Source: Xylophilus sp. (GTDB taxonomy: Bacteria > Pseudomonadota > Gammaproteobacteria > Burkholderiales > Burkholderiaceae_C). From it: a stretch of 64,000 nt of DNA. The translations under genes were made by a program, and so were the position numbers. Under the pieces are notes generated by a model. The model was not told where the DNA came from and searched no databases. It saw only the letters and a program-made list of their open reading frames with translations. The DNA is taken from contig WNDY01000001.1 in the NCBI GenBank assembly GCA_009914555.1, positions 186,001 through 250,000 on the forward strand, in the 5' to 3' direction. Of this stretch, positions 45,850 to 53,500 are shown piece after piece; within the stretch, counting starts at the first letter, position 1; each line of letters opens with the position of its first letter.

Positions 45850-46449
45850 TCAGGCGCCTTTCTTCTGATTGTTGGCGTCGGTGGATGCTGCGGGCACGCC
45901 CAGGGCCGCGGCAGCGGCGCTCAGCTGGGGCTTGTCGCCCCACGAGTCGGGACCGCCGCCGTACGACGGGATCACGACCGCGCCTTCGGTCGGGCGGTAC
46001 ATCAGCGCGTTGGCATAGCTGATGAGTTCCACGCCGTTGTCGTCGCCGACCACGCCGAGGTACCAGGCCGAGACGATCTGGGTGACGGTCTTGCGCAGGG
46101 CCGGGTCCAGGTCCGGCTGGGCGACCAGCTCGTCGATGCTGCCGGGCTTCGTCTCGGCCACATGGCGCTGCAGGGCCGCGGCGGCTTCGTCGAACGCCTT
46201 GTCGTGGCGGGCCAGAGCCGCCTGGTAGCGCGCGGCCAGGCCGGCTGTCAGCGACTTGCCGCCGGTGACGAATTCGGACAGGCGCAGGAAGTCTTCCGAC
46301 GAGACGGCCGCGGCGAAGGCGTTGCGGGTGCCGAGCACGGCGGTGCCGCCGACGGCCAGGGCCGCGCCGGTGAGCGCGGCGCCGCCGATCAGCGTGCGGC
46401 GCGAGACGCCTGCGGGCACGGAGGTCGAGGGAGAGGGGGTGTCGTTCAT
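45850..46449 (-). CDS. Small subunit of the GMC dehydrogenase complex (gluconate 2-dehydrogenase subunit 3-like)
   Basis: A 199-residue protein with a twin-arginine signal (SRRTLIGGAALTGAALAVGG) and the body features FLRLSEFVTGGKSLTAGLAARYQAAL and ALRKTVTQIVSAWYLGVVGDDNGVELISYANALMY. This family chaperones export of the flavoprotein subunit, which lacks its own signal peptide. It lies between the flavoprotein and cytochrome genes, the standard order for these complexes. Confidence 0.88.
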   Translation of the reverse strand: MNDTPSPSTSVPAGVSRRTLIGGAALTGAALAVGGTAVLGTRNAFAAAVSSEDFLRLSEFVTGGKSLTAGLAARYQAALARHDKAFDEAAAALQRHVAETKPGSIDELVAQPDLDPALRKTVTQIVSAWYLGVVGDDNGVELISYANALMYRPTEGAVVIPSYGGGPDSWGDKPQLSAAAAALGVPAASTDANNQKKGA

Positions 46450-46471
46450 GGTCTTCGGGCTCCGGGCCGGA

Positions 46472-47458
46472 TCAGGCGGACTGCTTGCGGCGCCCGCGCA
46501 GCACGGCGAAGGCGATGACCGCCAGCACGACGACCACGAGGGCCGGCAGGATCAGCGGGCGCACCTGCGCGAGGAAGGGCGGCTTGCCGCCGGCGCGCAG
46601 CACGGCCACGTCCGACGCGCTGACCTTGGCGGTGGCCGGGTTGCCGTACTGGGTGAGCACGTAGTTGCTCACGTCGGCGATGTCCTGGTCGCTCAGGCGG
46701 TCGGTGAACGAGGCCGCATCGCCGAAGGCCGGCATGAAGCGGGCGTGGCCCTCCACCGTGCGGTCCACGCCGTGCAGGATGGTGGCGATCAGGTTGTCCG
46801 GCTGGCTGGCGCCGGTCGCGGTGTTGTGGAACAGCGAGGGGTATTCGCCGTTGCCCGTGCCGTTGGCGGTGGCCTGGTGACAGGCGGCGCAGCTGCCGCT
46901 GAAGATGCGCCAGCCGGCGTCCACGGTGCCCGTGGCGCCGCGCAGCGCTTCTTCGTTCTTCACGTCGGGTGTGCCATAGCTGTAGCGCGGCTGGGCCTCG
47001 GTGCCGCCCACGGCCGCGGTCTGCTTGAGGTAGACGGCGATGGACTTCAGGTCGGCGTCCGGCAGGTGCTGCAGGCTGTGCTCGATGGCCTCGGCCATGG
47101 GGCCGGCGGCCTGGGCCTTGCCCGCGACGCGGCCGGTTTGGAGGTACTGCACCAGCTCGGCTTCGCTCCAGCCGCCGATGCCGTTGGTGGCATCGGACGT
47201 GATGTTGGGCGCATACCAAGTGCCAAGCGAGCCGCCGGCCAGGAACCGGCTGTCGTCCTCGGCCATCAGCGCGTTGCGCGGCGTGTGGCAGGTGGCGCAG
47301 TGGGCCAAGCCGTTGACCAGGTAGGCGCCGTGGTTCCACTCGGGCGTCTTGCCCGCGTCCGGCACGAAGCGCTGGTCCTTCAGGTACAGCGCGTTCCACA
47401 CCGCCATCGAGACGCGGATGTTGAACGGGAAGGGTTCCTGCACGAAGTCATTGCCACA
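46472..47458 (-). pseudogene. Triple-haem cytochrome c subunit of the dehydrogenase complex, N-terminally truncated
   Basis: The recognisable protein starts at about 47458 with PFPFNIRVSMAVWNALYLKDQ and contains only two CxxCH sites, CATCH and CAACH, plus a C-terminal membrane anchor (VRPLILPALVVVVLAVIAF). Full-length relatives have a signal peptide and a first haem domain of about 120 residues before this point; both are missing. The open frame continues to 47515 through unrelated sequence with no signal peptide. Without export or haem I the complex should not transfer electrons normally. Confidence 0.8.
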
Positions 47459-47521
47459 CCGCAGGCTGTGTGGCATGTGCGCACACGAGCGCGTGCCGCG
47501 CGTCTGCCTTGCCATCGATCA

Positions 47522-47794
47522 ATGCGTTATGGGGTATATGTCTCCAACACCGTCGAGGCCACGGGCAGGAAGCAGCTCATCATCGCCGGCGTGGTCACCA
47601 AGGTCTGCGTGGCCTTCCCGGCGCTCTCGGCCATTGAGGGAGGCTTCGACGTGTGCGTCATCACCGATGCGTTTGGCACCTTCGACCCCATGACCCGCGA
47701 CGCCGCATGGAACCGCATGACCCGGGCCGGCGTGCAGCTCCCGGACTACCGCAGCCTCATCACCACGCACAACCTGCTGGCGCAGGGTCGCTGA
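47522..47794 (+). pseudogene. Isochorismatase-family hydrolase remnant (YcaC-like), truncated and internally deleted
   Basis: The 90-codon frame reads TGRKQLIIAGVVTKVCVAFPALSAIEGGFDVCVITDAFGTFD..., the C-terminal half of an isochorismatase-like hydrolase including the catalytic Cys region VTKVCVA. The N-terminal half with the Asp and Lys of the triad is absent. After RAGVQL the chain jumps to PDYRSLITTHNLL; in relatives about 30 residues with CELHRDWRND lie between. So there is both a 5' truncation and an in-frame internal deletion. Confidence 0.75.
47531..47542. repeat. Dispersed intergenic element, half copy I
   Basis: GGGGTATATGTC at the junction between the truncated cytochrome gene and the isochorismatase remnant. 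Only one end motif is recognisable. It marks a rearrangement breakpoint. Confidence 0.4.
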
Positions 47795-47815
47795 GCGCCC
47801 AGGACAGGGCGGAGT

Positions 47816-48214
47816 TCAGCCGAACAGCCCGTCCTCGTCCAGCAGATCGAACGCGATCTGCGGCACCCGCTCCATGCGCCTGCGGATGGCGGAGGGAATG
47901 GCCTGCCGGGTCTTCTTGCACAGGCCCGGCTGCTCCAGCACCAGGATTACGATGCCGCGCAGGCTGCGGACCTCGTTCGGGCTGGCGGTGATGCGCAGGT
48001 GGATGCCCAGCTGGTCGGCCATGCGGGCCTCGATGCGGCGCAGGTCGGCGAGGCTGGCAAGGTTCTCCAGCCGCTCCACCAGCCGCAGTTCCTCGGCGCG
48101 CGTCAGGCGCAGCACCCGCAGGTCGCCGTGCGGCGCGGCCAGCAGCGCCTCGCGTTCGCAAACGCAGGCGCCGGGCGGGCATTCGGTGCGGATGGGGAAG
48201 GAAGGCAGGTTCAT
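47816..48214 (-). CDS. Conserved protein of unknown function with a CPPGACVCE motif
   Basis: A 132-residue protein with an N-terminal Cys cluster TECPPGACVCERE (about residues 11-23), then a helical body LRLTRAEELRLVERLENLASLADLRRIEARMADQLGIHLRI and a C-terminal FDLLDEDGLFG. The cluster could bind a metal. I have the impression of a Comamonadaceae family but know no function. The ATG at 48214 is preferred; an upstream GTG at 48250 would add 12 residues. Confidence 0.65.
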   Translation of the reverse strand: MNLPSFPIRTECPPGACVCEREALLAAPHGDLRVLRLTRAEELRLVERLENLASLADLRRIEARMADQLGIHLRITASPNEVRSLRGIVILVLEQPGLCKKTRQAIPSAIRRRMERVPQIAFDLLDEDGLFG

Positions 48215-48313
48215 GGACGCGGCAGGTACGCCGAGTGTCGCACCAGGCACCTGCCGGCCGCAGGGCGCCGCAACGCGGCGCTCAATCTGCCCAAGGCTGG
48301 GCGACGGCGGGGG

Positions 48314-48634
48314 TCACACGCCCCAGACCACGTCCTTGCGCTCGGCTGCGCTGCGCTGCAGCATGTCGATCAGCGGCGTGACGCGCTGGCGCAGCGTGAT
48401 GCTGTCCTCGGCATGCGCATGGTGGCTGGAGCCGTCGGCATTCTCGCCCGCCAGGTGGTGGTGCGCCTCGTCGCGGGCCACTGCGGCACGCAGGGCGGCG
48501 ATGGCGCCGGGAATCTGGTCGACGGTGACCACGCCCTGGGGCGTGTGGTCCTTGCCGATGATCCGCAGCAGCTGGTCGGCGCTGGAATCGAGCAAGAGAA
48601 CGTCGTTGGTGGCGCGGGAAGTGAACTTGAACAT
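48314..48634 (-). CDS. DUF1840 family protein
   Basis: A 106-residue protein starting MFKFTSRATNDVLLLDSSADQLLRIIGKD, then GVVTVDQIPGAIAALRAAV and a C-terminal ITLRQRVTPLIDMLQRSAAERKDVVWGV. This is the DUF1840 pattern, common in betaproteobacteria and without known function. A His-rich linker (DEAHHHLAG, SHHAHAED) sits in the middle. It is divergent from the tag gene across 239 bases. Confidence 0.88.
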   Translation of the reverse strand: MFKFTSRATNDVLLLDSSADQLLRIIGKDHTPQGVVTVDQIPGAIAALRAAVARDEAHHHLAGENADGSSHHAHAEDSITLRQRVTPLIDMLQRSAAERKDVVWGV

Positions 48635-48873
48635 GGTGTTGTGTCTTTCTTTCTTCGTTGCTGTGCAAATTCGGGAGAACGGAACTCAACAGTACGCCGC
48701 CGCCGCAGTCTCGCAAGTAGGAGGGCTGCCTCTGTCGCCGCACGCCAAGTAGGACAGCGTCGCCGGCCGAAAAGTTCTGGCTTTGCCATTCGTTTACACA
48801 GGCGCAGGCCGCGCGCTTCGCCGGCGAAAGCGGGGTGCTAAGCTGACCCGCCTGCTATTGCCTCCACGCTGCC

Positions 48874-49464
48874 GTGACCGCCTCCACCACCGTTTCCGCC
48901 CCGGTTCCCATCCGCTGCTCCTGGGCCGGCAGCGATCCGCAGATGCAGCACTACCACGACACCGAATGGGGTGTGCCCGAGCACGACAGCCGCGCGCTGT
49001 GGGAGAAGCTGATGCTCGACGGCTTCCAGGCCGGGCTGTCGTGGCAGACCATCCTGCGCAAGCGAGACGCCTTCCGCGCTGCGTTCGCCGGCTTCGACCC
49101 GGTGAAGGTCGCGGCCTTCGGCCCGGCCGATGTGGAGCGGTTGATGGGCAATGCCGGCATCGTTCGCGCCCGCGCCAAGATCGAGGCGACCATCGGCAAC
49201 GCGCGCGCCTACCTCGCGATGCAGCAGCGCGGCGAGGATTTCGCCGCCTTCGTCTGGAGCTTCGTGGACGGCGCACCCATCGTGAACCGCCGGGCCTCGG
49301 CGAAGGACGTGCCGGCCGAGACACCGCAGTCGCAGGCGCTGTCGAAGGCGCTCAAGGCGCGGGGCTTCAAGTTCGTCGGGCCGGTCATCGTCTATGCCTG
49401 GATGCAGGCCTGCGGGCTGGTGGACGACCACCTGCACGGCTGCATCACTCAGCCGAACCATTGA
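48874..49464 (+). CDS. tag: DNA-3-methyladenine glycosylase I
   Basis: A 196-residue base-excision enzyme that removes 3-methyladenine. The zinc-snap residues are visible: Cys in IRCSWAG, His in QHYHDTEWG, and the C-terminal HLHGC. The body has LMLDGFQAGLSWQTILRKRDAFRAAFAGFD and the catalytic Glu region. The start is a GTG at 48874. A dispersed repeat begins directly after the stop. Confidence 0.94.
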   Translation: MTASTTVSAPVPIRCSWAGSDPQMQHYHDTEWGVPEHDSRALWEKLMLDGFQAGLSWQTILRKRDAFRAAFAGFDPVKVAAFGPADVERLMGNAGIVRARAKIEATIGNARAYLAMQQRGEDFAAFVWSFVDGAPIVNRRASAKDVPAETPQSQALSKALKARGFKFVGPVIVYAWMQACGLVDDHLHGCITQPNH

Positions 49465-49525
49465 GGGGTATATCGTCAGTGTCGGCATAGACCAACGGCT
49501 TCGATGGTGGTGTCCGGGAAGTATG
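49465..49525. repeat. Dispersed intergenic element, copy E
   Basis: 61 bp from GGGGTATATCG, beginning at the base after the tag stop codon, to CCGGGAAGTATG. Between tag and the arginase remnant (49465-49876, 412 bases) this repeat and one small candidate gene are the only things I can name. Confidence 0.6.
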
Positions 49526-49602
49526 TGTATGCCACGCAACCCCTCTGTTCACGCGAGCTGCTTTCTGAAAAGCTGGCGGCACGAACGCGAAGGAGGTGTG
49601 CC

Positions 49603-49755
49603 ATGGCCTGCCAACCTGGTTCTTCCGCCACCACCGAATTCCTCGTCGCCGAGGCCTGCGCCCGGCTGATCGCGAAGCGACAGCGACAACCCCCGGGCGG
49701 CTCCGCCGCTCTTCCCTGCTCTCGCATCGCTGCGCGATGCGGGAAGAAGGGGTGA
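49603..49755 (+). CDS. Possible 50-residue small protein with a strong ribosome site
   Basis: The ATG is preceded at the right distance by AAGGAGGT (49590-49597), the best Shine-Dalgarno sequence in the window. The product starts MACQPGSSATTEFLVAEACARLIAKRQ and then becomes Pro/Gly/Ser-rich and basic. The first 27 residues could form an amphipathic helix. I do not recognise it. It lies alone between tag and the arginase remnant. Confidence 0.4.
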   Translation: MACQPGSSATTEFLVAEACARLIAKRQRQPPGGSAALPCSRIAARCGKKG

Positions 49756-49876
49756 GGGACTGCGGCTTCACGCCGGCGCGCCCACGCCGGCGCGCCGGGG
49801 CGGCCCTTGCGCGGCGTCCGCTGACACCGGATCGCACCGGCTTTTCTTAGGCTGGGGTTGAATCTCAGGAGTCACC

Positions 49877-50832
49877 ATGACCATGATCGACCTGCCTTCC
49901 TCCGTCGCGCTGATCGGCGCGCCCACCGACGCCGGCGCCGGCCGGCGCGGCGCCTCGATGGGGCCGGACGCTCTGCGCGTGGCCGGCCTCGGGCCGGCGC
50001 CGGCCGGCTGGGCCTGGACGTGCATGACCGGGGCAACCTGGCCAGCCCGCACCACCATCCCGGCAGCCCGCCGCAGGACGGTCTGCGCAACCTGCCCGAG
50101 TGCATCGCCTGGAGCCGGCTGGTGCACGACGCCGTCGGCGCCGCGCTGCACGACGGCCACCTGCCGGTGCTGCTGGGCGGCGACCACCACCCGGCCAACG
50201 GATCGATCAGCGCCGTGGCGGGCCACCGCCGCCGGCAGGGCCGCCGGCTGCGCATCCTGTGGCTCGACGCCCATGCCGACTGCAACACCCAGGCCACCAC
50301 GACCACCGGCAACGTGCACGGCACGCCGGTGGCCAGCCTGCTGGGCCTGGGGTCGGCCGAACTCGCGCGCCTGTCGGGCGAGCGTCCGGCGATCCAGCCG
50401 CAGCAGCTCTGCCAGATCGGCCTGCGCAGCGTGGACGCGGCCGAGAAGCTGCTGCTGGCCGAGCGCGGCATGGAGGTCTACGACATGCGCGCCATCGACG
50501 AGCTAGGCATGCGCGCCGTGATGGGCCGGGCCCTGCAGGAGGTCGGCCCCGGCGTGCACCTGCACCTGAGCTTCGACATCGACTTCCTCGACCCCGACAT
50601 CGCGCCCGGCACCGGCACCACGGTGCGCGGCGGCCCGGGCTACCGCGAGGCCCAGCTCTGCATGGAGATAATCGCCGACACCGGCGCACTGGCCTCGCTC
50701 GACATCATGGAGCTGAACCCGGCGCTCGACATCCGCAACCAGACCGCCTAGCTGGCGGTGGATCTGGTCGAGAGCCTGTTCGGCAAGCGCACCCTGGTGC
50801 GCCGCGTCGCCGCGCCCGGCGCCGGTGTCTGA
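49877..50832 (+). pseudogene. Arginase-family gene broken by a frameshift and an amber codon
   Basis: The start is sound (CAGGAG before ATG; MTMIDLPSSVALIGAPTDAGAGRRGASMGPDALRVAGL). One base appears lost between about 49999 and 50010, after which the protein resumes one frame over as LGLDVHDRGNL. Metal motifs follow: GGDHHPANGS (normally GGDHSLAIG), WLDAHADCNT (normally DAHADFNT), SFDIDFLDPD. At 50749-50751 an in-frame TAG replaces the Glu expected in NQTAELAVDL, and the remaining 26 codons are intact. Frame break, nonsense codon and altered motifs together indicate a decayed gene. Confidence 0.88.
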
Positions 50833-50838
50833 GCCGCG

Positions 50839-51822
50839 TCAGTCCAGCTTGATGTTGCGTTCCCGGATCGCCTTGCCCCAGCGGGCGAGTTCGGTGTCCA
50901 GGTGCCTGGCTAGCTGCTGCGGCGTGGTACCGATGGGCTCGGCGCCGATGCCCTCGAAGCGCTTGACCGTCTCCGGCTCCTTCATCGCGGCCAGCAGCGC
51001 GGCGCTGATCTTGTTCACGATGGCCGGCGGCGTGCCGGCCGGCCGGCGCGAACACCGCGAACCACGGCGAAGCCTCGTAGCCCGGCACGCCGGCCTCGGC
51101 GATGGTGGGCACGTCGGGCAGCGTGGCCGAGCGCCTGGCACTGGTCACGCCGAGCGCGCGCAGCTTGCCCGACTGGATGTGCGGGCGCCCCGAGGTGATG
51201 CTGTCGAACATCAGGTCGACCTGGCCGCCGAGTATGTCGGTGATGGCCGGACCGCTGCCCTTGTACGGCACGTGCAGCAGGTTGATGCCGGCGCTGGAGG
51301 CGAACACCTCGCCGGCCAGGTGGATCGAGGTGCCGTTGCCGGCCGACGCATAGGTCAGCTTGCCGGGCTCGCGTTTGGCATGGGCGATCACGTCCTTGAC
51401 CGACTTGTCGGGGTTGGCGGCGGCGTTGACCACCAGCACGTTGGGCACCACGGCCAGCAGGCTGATCGGGGCGAAGTCCTTGACCGGGTCGTAGCTCAGC
51501 CTGCCATAGAGCCACTTGTTGGTGGCCATGCCGATCGAGGTGATCATGATCGTGTAGCCGTCGGCCGGCGACTTGGCCACGTAGTCCGCGCCGATGTTGC
51601 CGCCAGCGCCGGGCCGGTTCTCGATCACGAAGGGCTGGCCCAGCGTGCGCGCGGCGCGATCGCCCAGCGTGGGGGCGATCACGTCCATCGCGCCGCCCGG
51701 CGGGAAGGGCGCCACCCACTTGATCGGCTTGTTGGGCCAGCGGGCGGCGGCGTCCTGCGCGAAGGCGGCAGGTGCGAAGGCGGTGCGGCGGCGAGGGCGA
51801 GAAGGGTTCTCTTGGTCGTCAT
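50839..51822 (-). pseudogene. Bug-family substrate-binding protein gene with two frameshifts
   Basis: The central part (NKPIKWVAPFPPGGAMDVIAPT to GYEASPWFAVFAPAG) is a standard Bug/TctC protein. Near the 3' end a CGGC unit is repeated (about 51034-51047) and shifts the frame; the true C-terminus TPPAIVNKISAALLAAMKEPETVKR to ERNIKLD continues in the next frame to 50839. Near the 5' end the signal peptide MTTKRTLLALAAA reads out of frame with FAPAAFAQDAAARWP. It follows the arginase remnant and precedes catC on the same strand as catC. Confidence 0.85.
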
Positions 51823-51864
51823 GCGGTCGGGTCGGATCGGGTCGGAAAGGGAAAAAGGGGGCGC

Positions 51865-52158
51865 TCAGGCCTTGCGCTCCTGCACGATGGACGACGGGCG
51901 GTCGGCCAGCGGCGTCACCTTGATCTCCATGTACGGGAACAGCGGCAGCTGCGACAGCAGCGTGTCCAGGGGGTCGTGCGACTTCACGTCGAACACGCTG
52001 TAGTTGGCGTATTCGCCGACCACGCGCCACAGGTGGCGCCAGCGGCCGTCACGTTGGAGCGATTGCGAATAGGCCTTCTCGCGGGCCTTGATCTCGTCGG
52101 CCTGCGCGGCCGGAAGGTCGTGGAGAATGCGCACGTCCATGCGAACGAGGTACAGCAT
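51865..52158 (-). CDS. catC: Muconolactone delta-isomerase
   Basis: A 97-residue protein of normal CatC length: MLYLVRMDVRILHDLP, KAREKAYSQSLQRDGRWRHLWRVVGEYANYSVFDV and LSQLPLFPYMEIKVTPL. It isomerises muconolactone to 3-oxoadipate enol-lactone in the catechol ortho-cleavage pathway. The ATG at 52158 has AGGAGC upstream. The gene follows catB by 27 bases. Confidence 0.95.
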   Translation of the reverse strand: MLYLVRMDVRILHDLPAAQADEIKAREKAYSQSLQRDGRWRHLWRVVGEYANYSVFDVKSHDPLDTLLSQLPLFPYMEIKVTPLADRPSSIVQERKA

Positions 52159-52185
52159 GTGGTCTTGCTCCTGCAAAAAAGTGGA

Positions 52186-53379
52186 TCAGTGTGTGGTGGT
52201 GCCGCCGCGGCCCAGGTCGACGTGCACCGGCTGCAGCCCGGCGCGGGTGCGGTCGAAGCGCTCCAGGCGTTCGGGCAGCACCTCCACGCCGAAGCCTGGG
52301 CCGTCGGGCAGCTGCAGCGCGAAGTCGCGCACGGCCATCGGCTCGGCCACGATATCGTCCGCCAGCAGTTGCGGGCCGAACAGCTCGCAGTTGTGGTGCG
52401 TGCCGTCCAGCGTGGCGAACACATGGGCCGAGGCGGCGCTGCCGAGCGAGGTCTCCAGCATGGTGCCGCCGTACCAGCCGATGTCGGCCGCCTGGGCAAT
52501 CGCCGCGACCGCGCGGGTGCGCAGCAGGCCGCCGTGCTTGGCGACCTTCAGCGAGAACACATGGCTCGCGTTGCGGCGCGCCAGCAGCAGCGCGTCCTGT
52601 GGCGTGCAGACGGTCTCGTCAGCCATCACCAGCGCGCGGTGCGGCGCGGCGGCGGTGACCTGGTGCAGGGCCTCGACGTTCCACTTCGCCACGGGCTGCT
52701 CGAACAGCGTCACGCCCACGTCCACCAGCTCCGGGATCCAGCGGCGCGCGGTGTTGCCGTCCCAGGCCTCGTTGATGTCCACGGTGAGGCTGGCGCGGCC
52801 GTCGAGCCCGCGGGCGATGCGGCTCACGTGGGCCACGTCGTCGGCCGCACTGCGCGCGCCGATCTTGAGCTTGAAGATGCGGTGGCGCCCGGCGGCCATC
52901 ATGCGCTCGGCCTCCTCCATGTCGCGGGTGGAGTCGCCGCTCGCCAGCGTCCAGGCCAGCGGTAGGCTCGCGTGCAGCTTGCCGCCCAGCAGCTGCCAGG
53001 CCGGCAGGCCGCGGCTGCGGGCCGCGGCGTCGATCGCGGCCATCTCGACCGCGCTCTTGGCGAAGGCGTTGCCCTTGCAGACGGCGTCCATGCGCTGCAG
53101 CAGCGCCTCGAAGCGGGCGGCGTCCTGGCCGGTGACAGCCGGCGCCAGGTAGCTCCGGACCGCGTGCAGGATGGATTCGGGCGACTCCTCGTTCCACGAG
53201 GGGCCGCCGATGGTCGCGGCCTCGCCGAAGCCGGTGGCGCCGTCGGAAAGCCACAGCTGCACGACCACCGGGCTTTGCCGGCTGATGGCGCCGAACGAGA
53301 ACTTGTGCGGCCGGATCGTCGGGATGTCGAGAATGCGGGCCTCGATGCGTTCGATGCGCACCGCGGGAGTGGAAGCCAT
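52186..53379 (-). CDS. catB: Muconate cycloisomerase
   Basis: A 397-residue enolase-superfamily enzyme. The catalytic Lys pair is in FKLKIG (Lys170, Lys172), metal ligands are in TVDINEAWD, LFEQPVAKWN and VMADETVC, and the second Lys region is FSLKVAKHGG. It converts cis,cis-muconate to muconolactone. It is a little longer than usual at the N-terminus; the ATG at 53379 gives MASTPAVRIERIEARILDIP. catB is divergent from a LysR gene, as expected for catR-catBC. No catA is in the window. Confidence 0.92.
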   Translation of the reverse strand: MASTPAVRIERIEARILDIPTIRPHKFSFGAISRQSPVVVQLWLSDGATGFGEAATIGGPSWNEESPESILHAVRSYLAPAVTGQDAARFEALLQRMDAVCKGNAFAKSAVEMAAIDAAARSRGLPAWQLLGGKLHASLPLAWTLASGDSTRDMEEAERMMAAGRHRIFKLKIGARSAADDVAHVSRIARGLDGRASLTVDINEAWDGNTARRWIPELVDVGVTLFEQPVAKWNVEALHQVTAAAPHRALVMADETVCTPQDALLLARRNASHVFSLKVAKHGGLLRTRAVAAIAQAADIGWYGGTMLETSLGSAASAHVFATLDGTHHNCELFGPQLLADDIVAEPMAVRDFALQLPDGPGFGVEVLPERLERFDRTRAGLQPVHVDLGRGGTTTH

Positions 53380-53461
53380 GGAAGCTGCGGGAGTCTGGGA
53401 AAAGCCGCGACGATAGGCGCAACCCGCCATGTGAATCCAATGGTAAATATCGGACCGATCG

Positions 53462-53476
53462 TTCGATATCATCGAA
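53462..53476. promoter_or_regulatory. LysR-type operator candidate between catB and catR
   Basis: TTCGAT-ATC-ATCGAA is a perfect 15-bp palindrome with the T-N11-A character of LysR-family sites, located 25 bases before the catR start and 83 bases before catB. Outer CGATC and GATCG arms flank it. It would allow autorepression and control of catBC. Confidence 0.5.
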
Positions 53477-53500
53477 TGGAATGATCGACTAGGGAAACCC

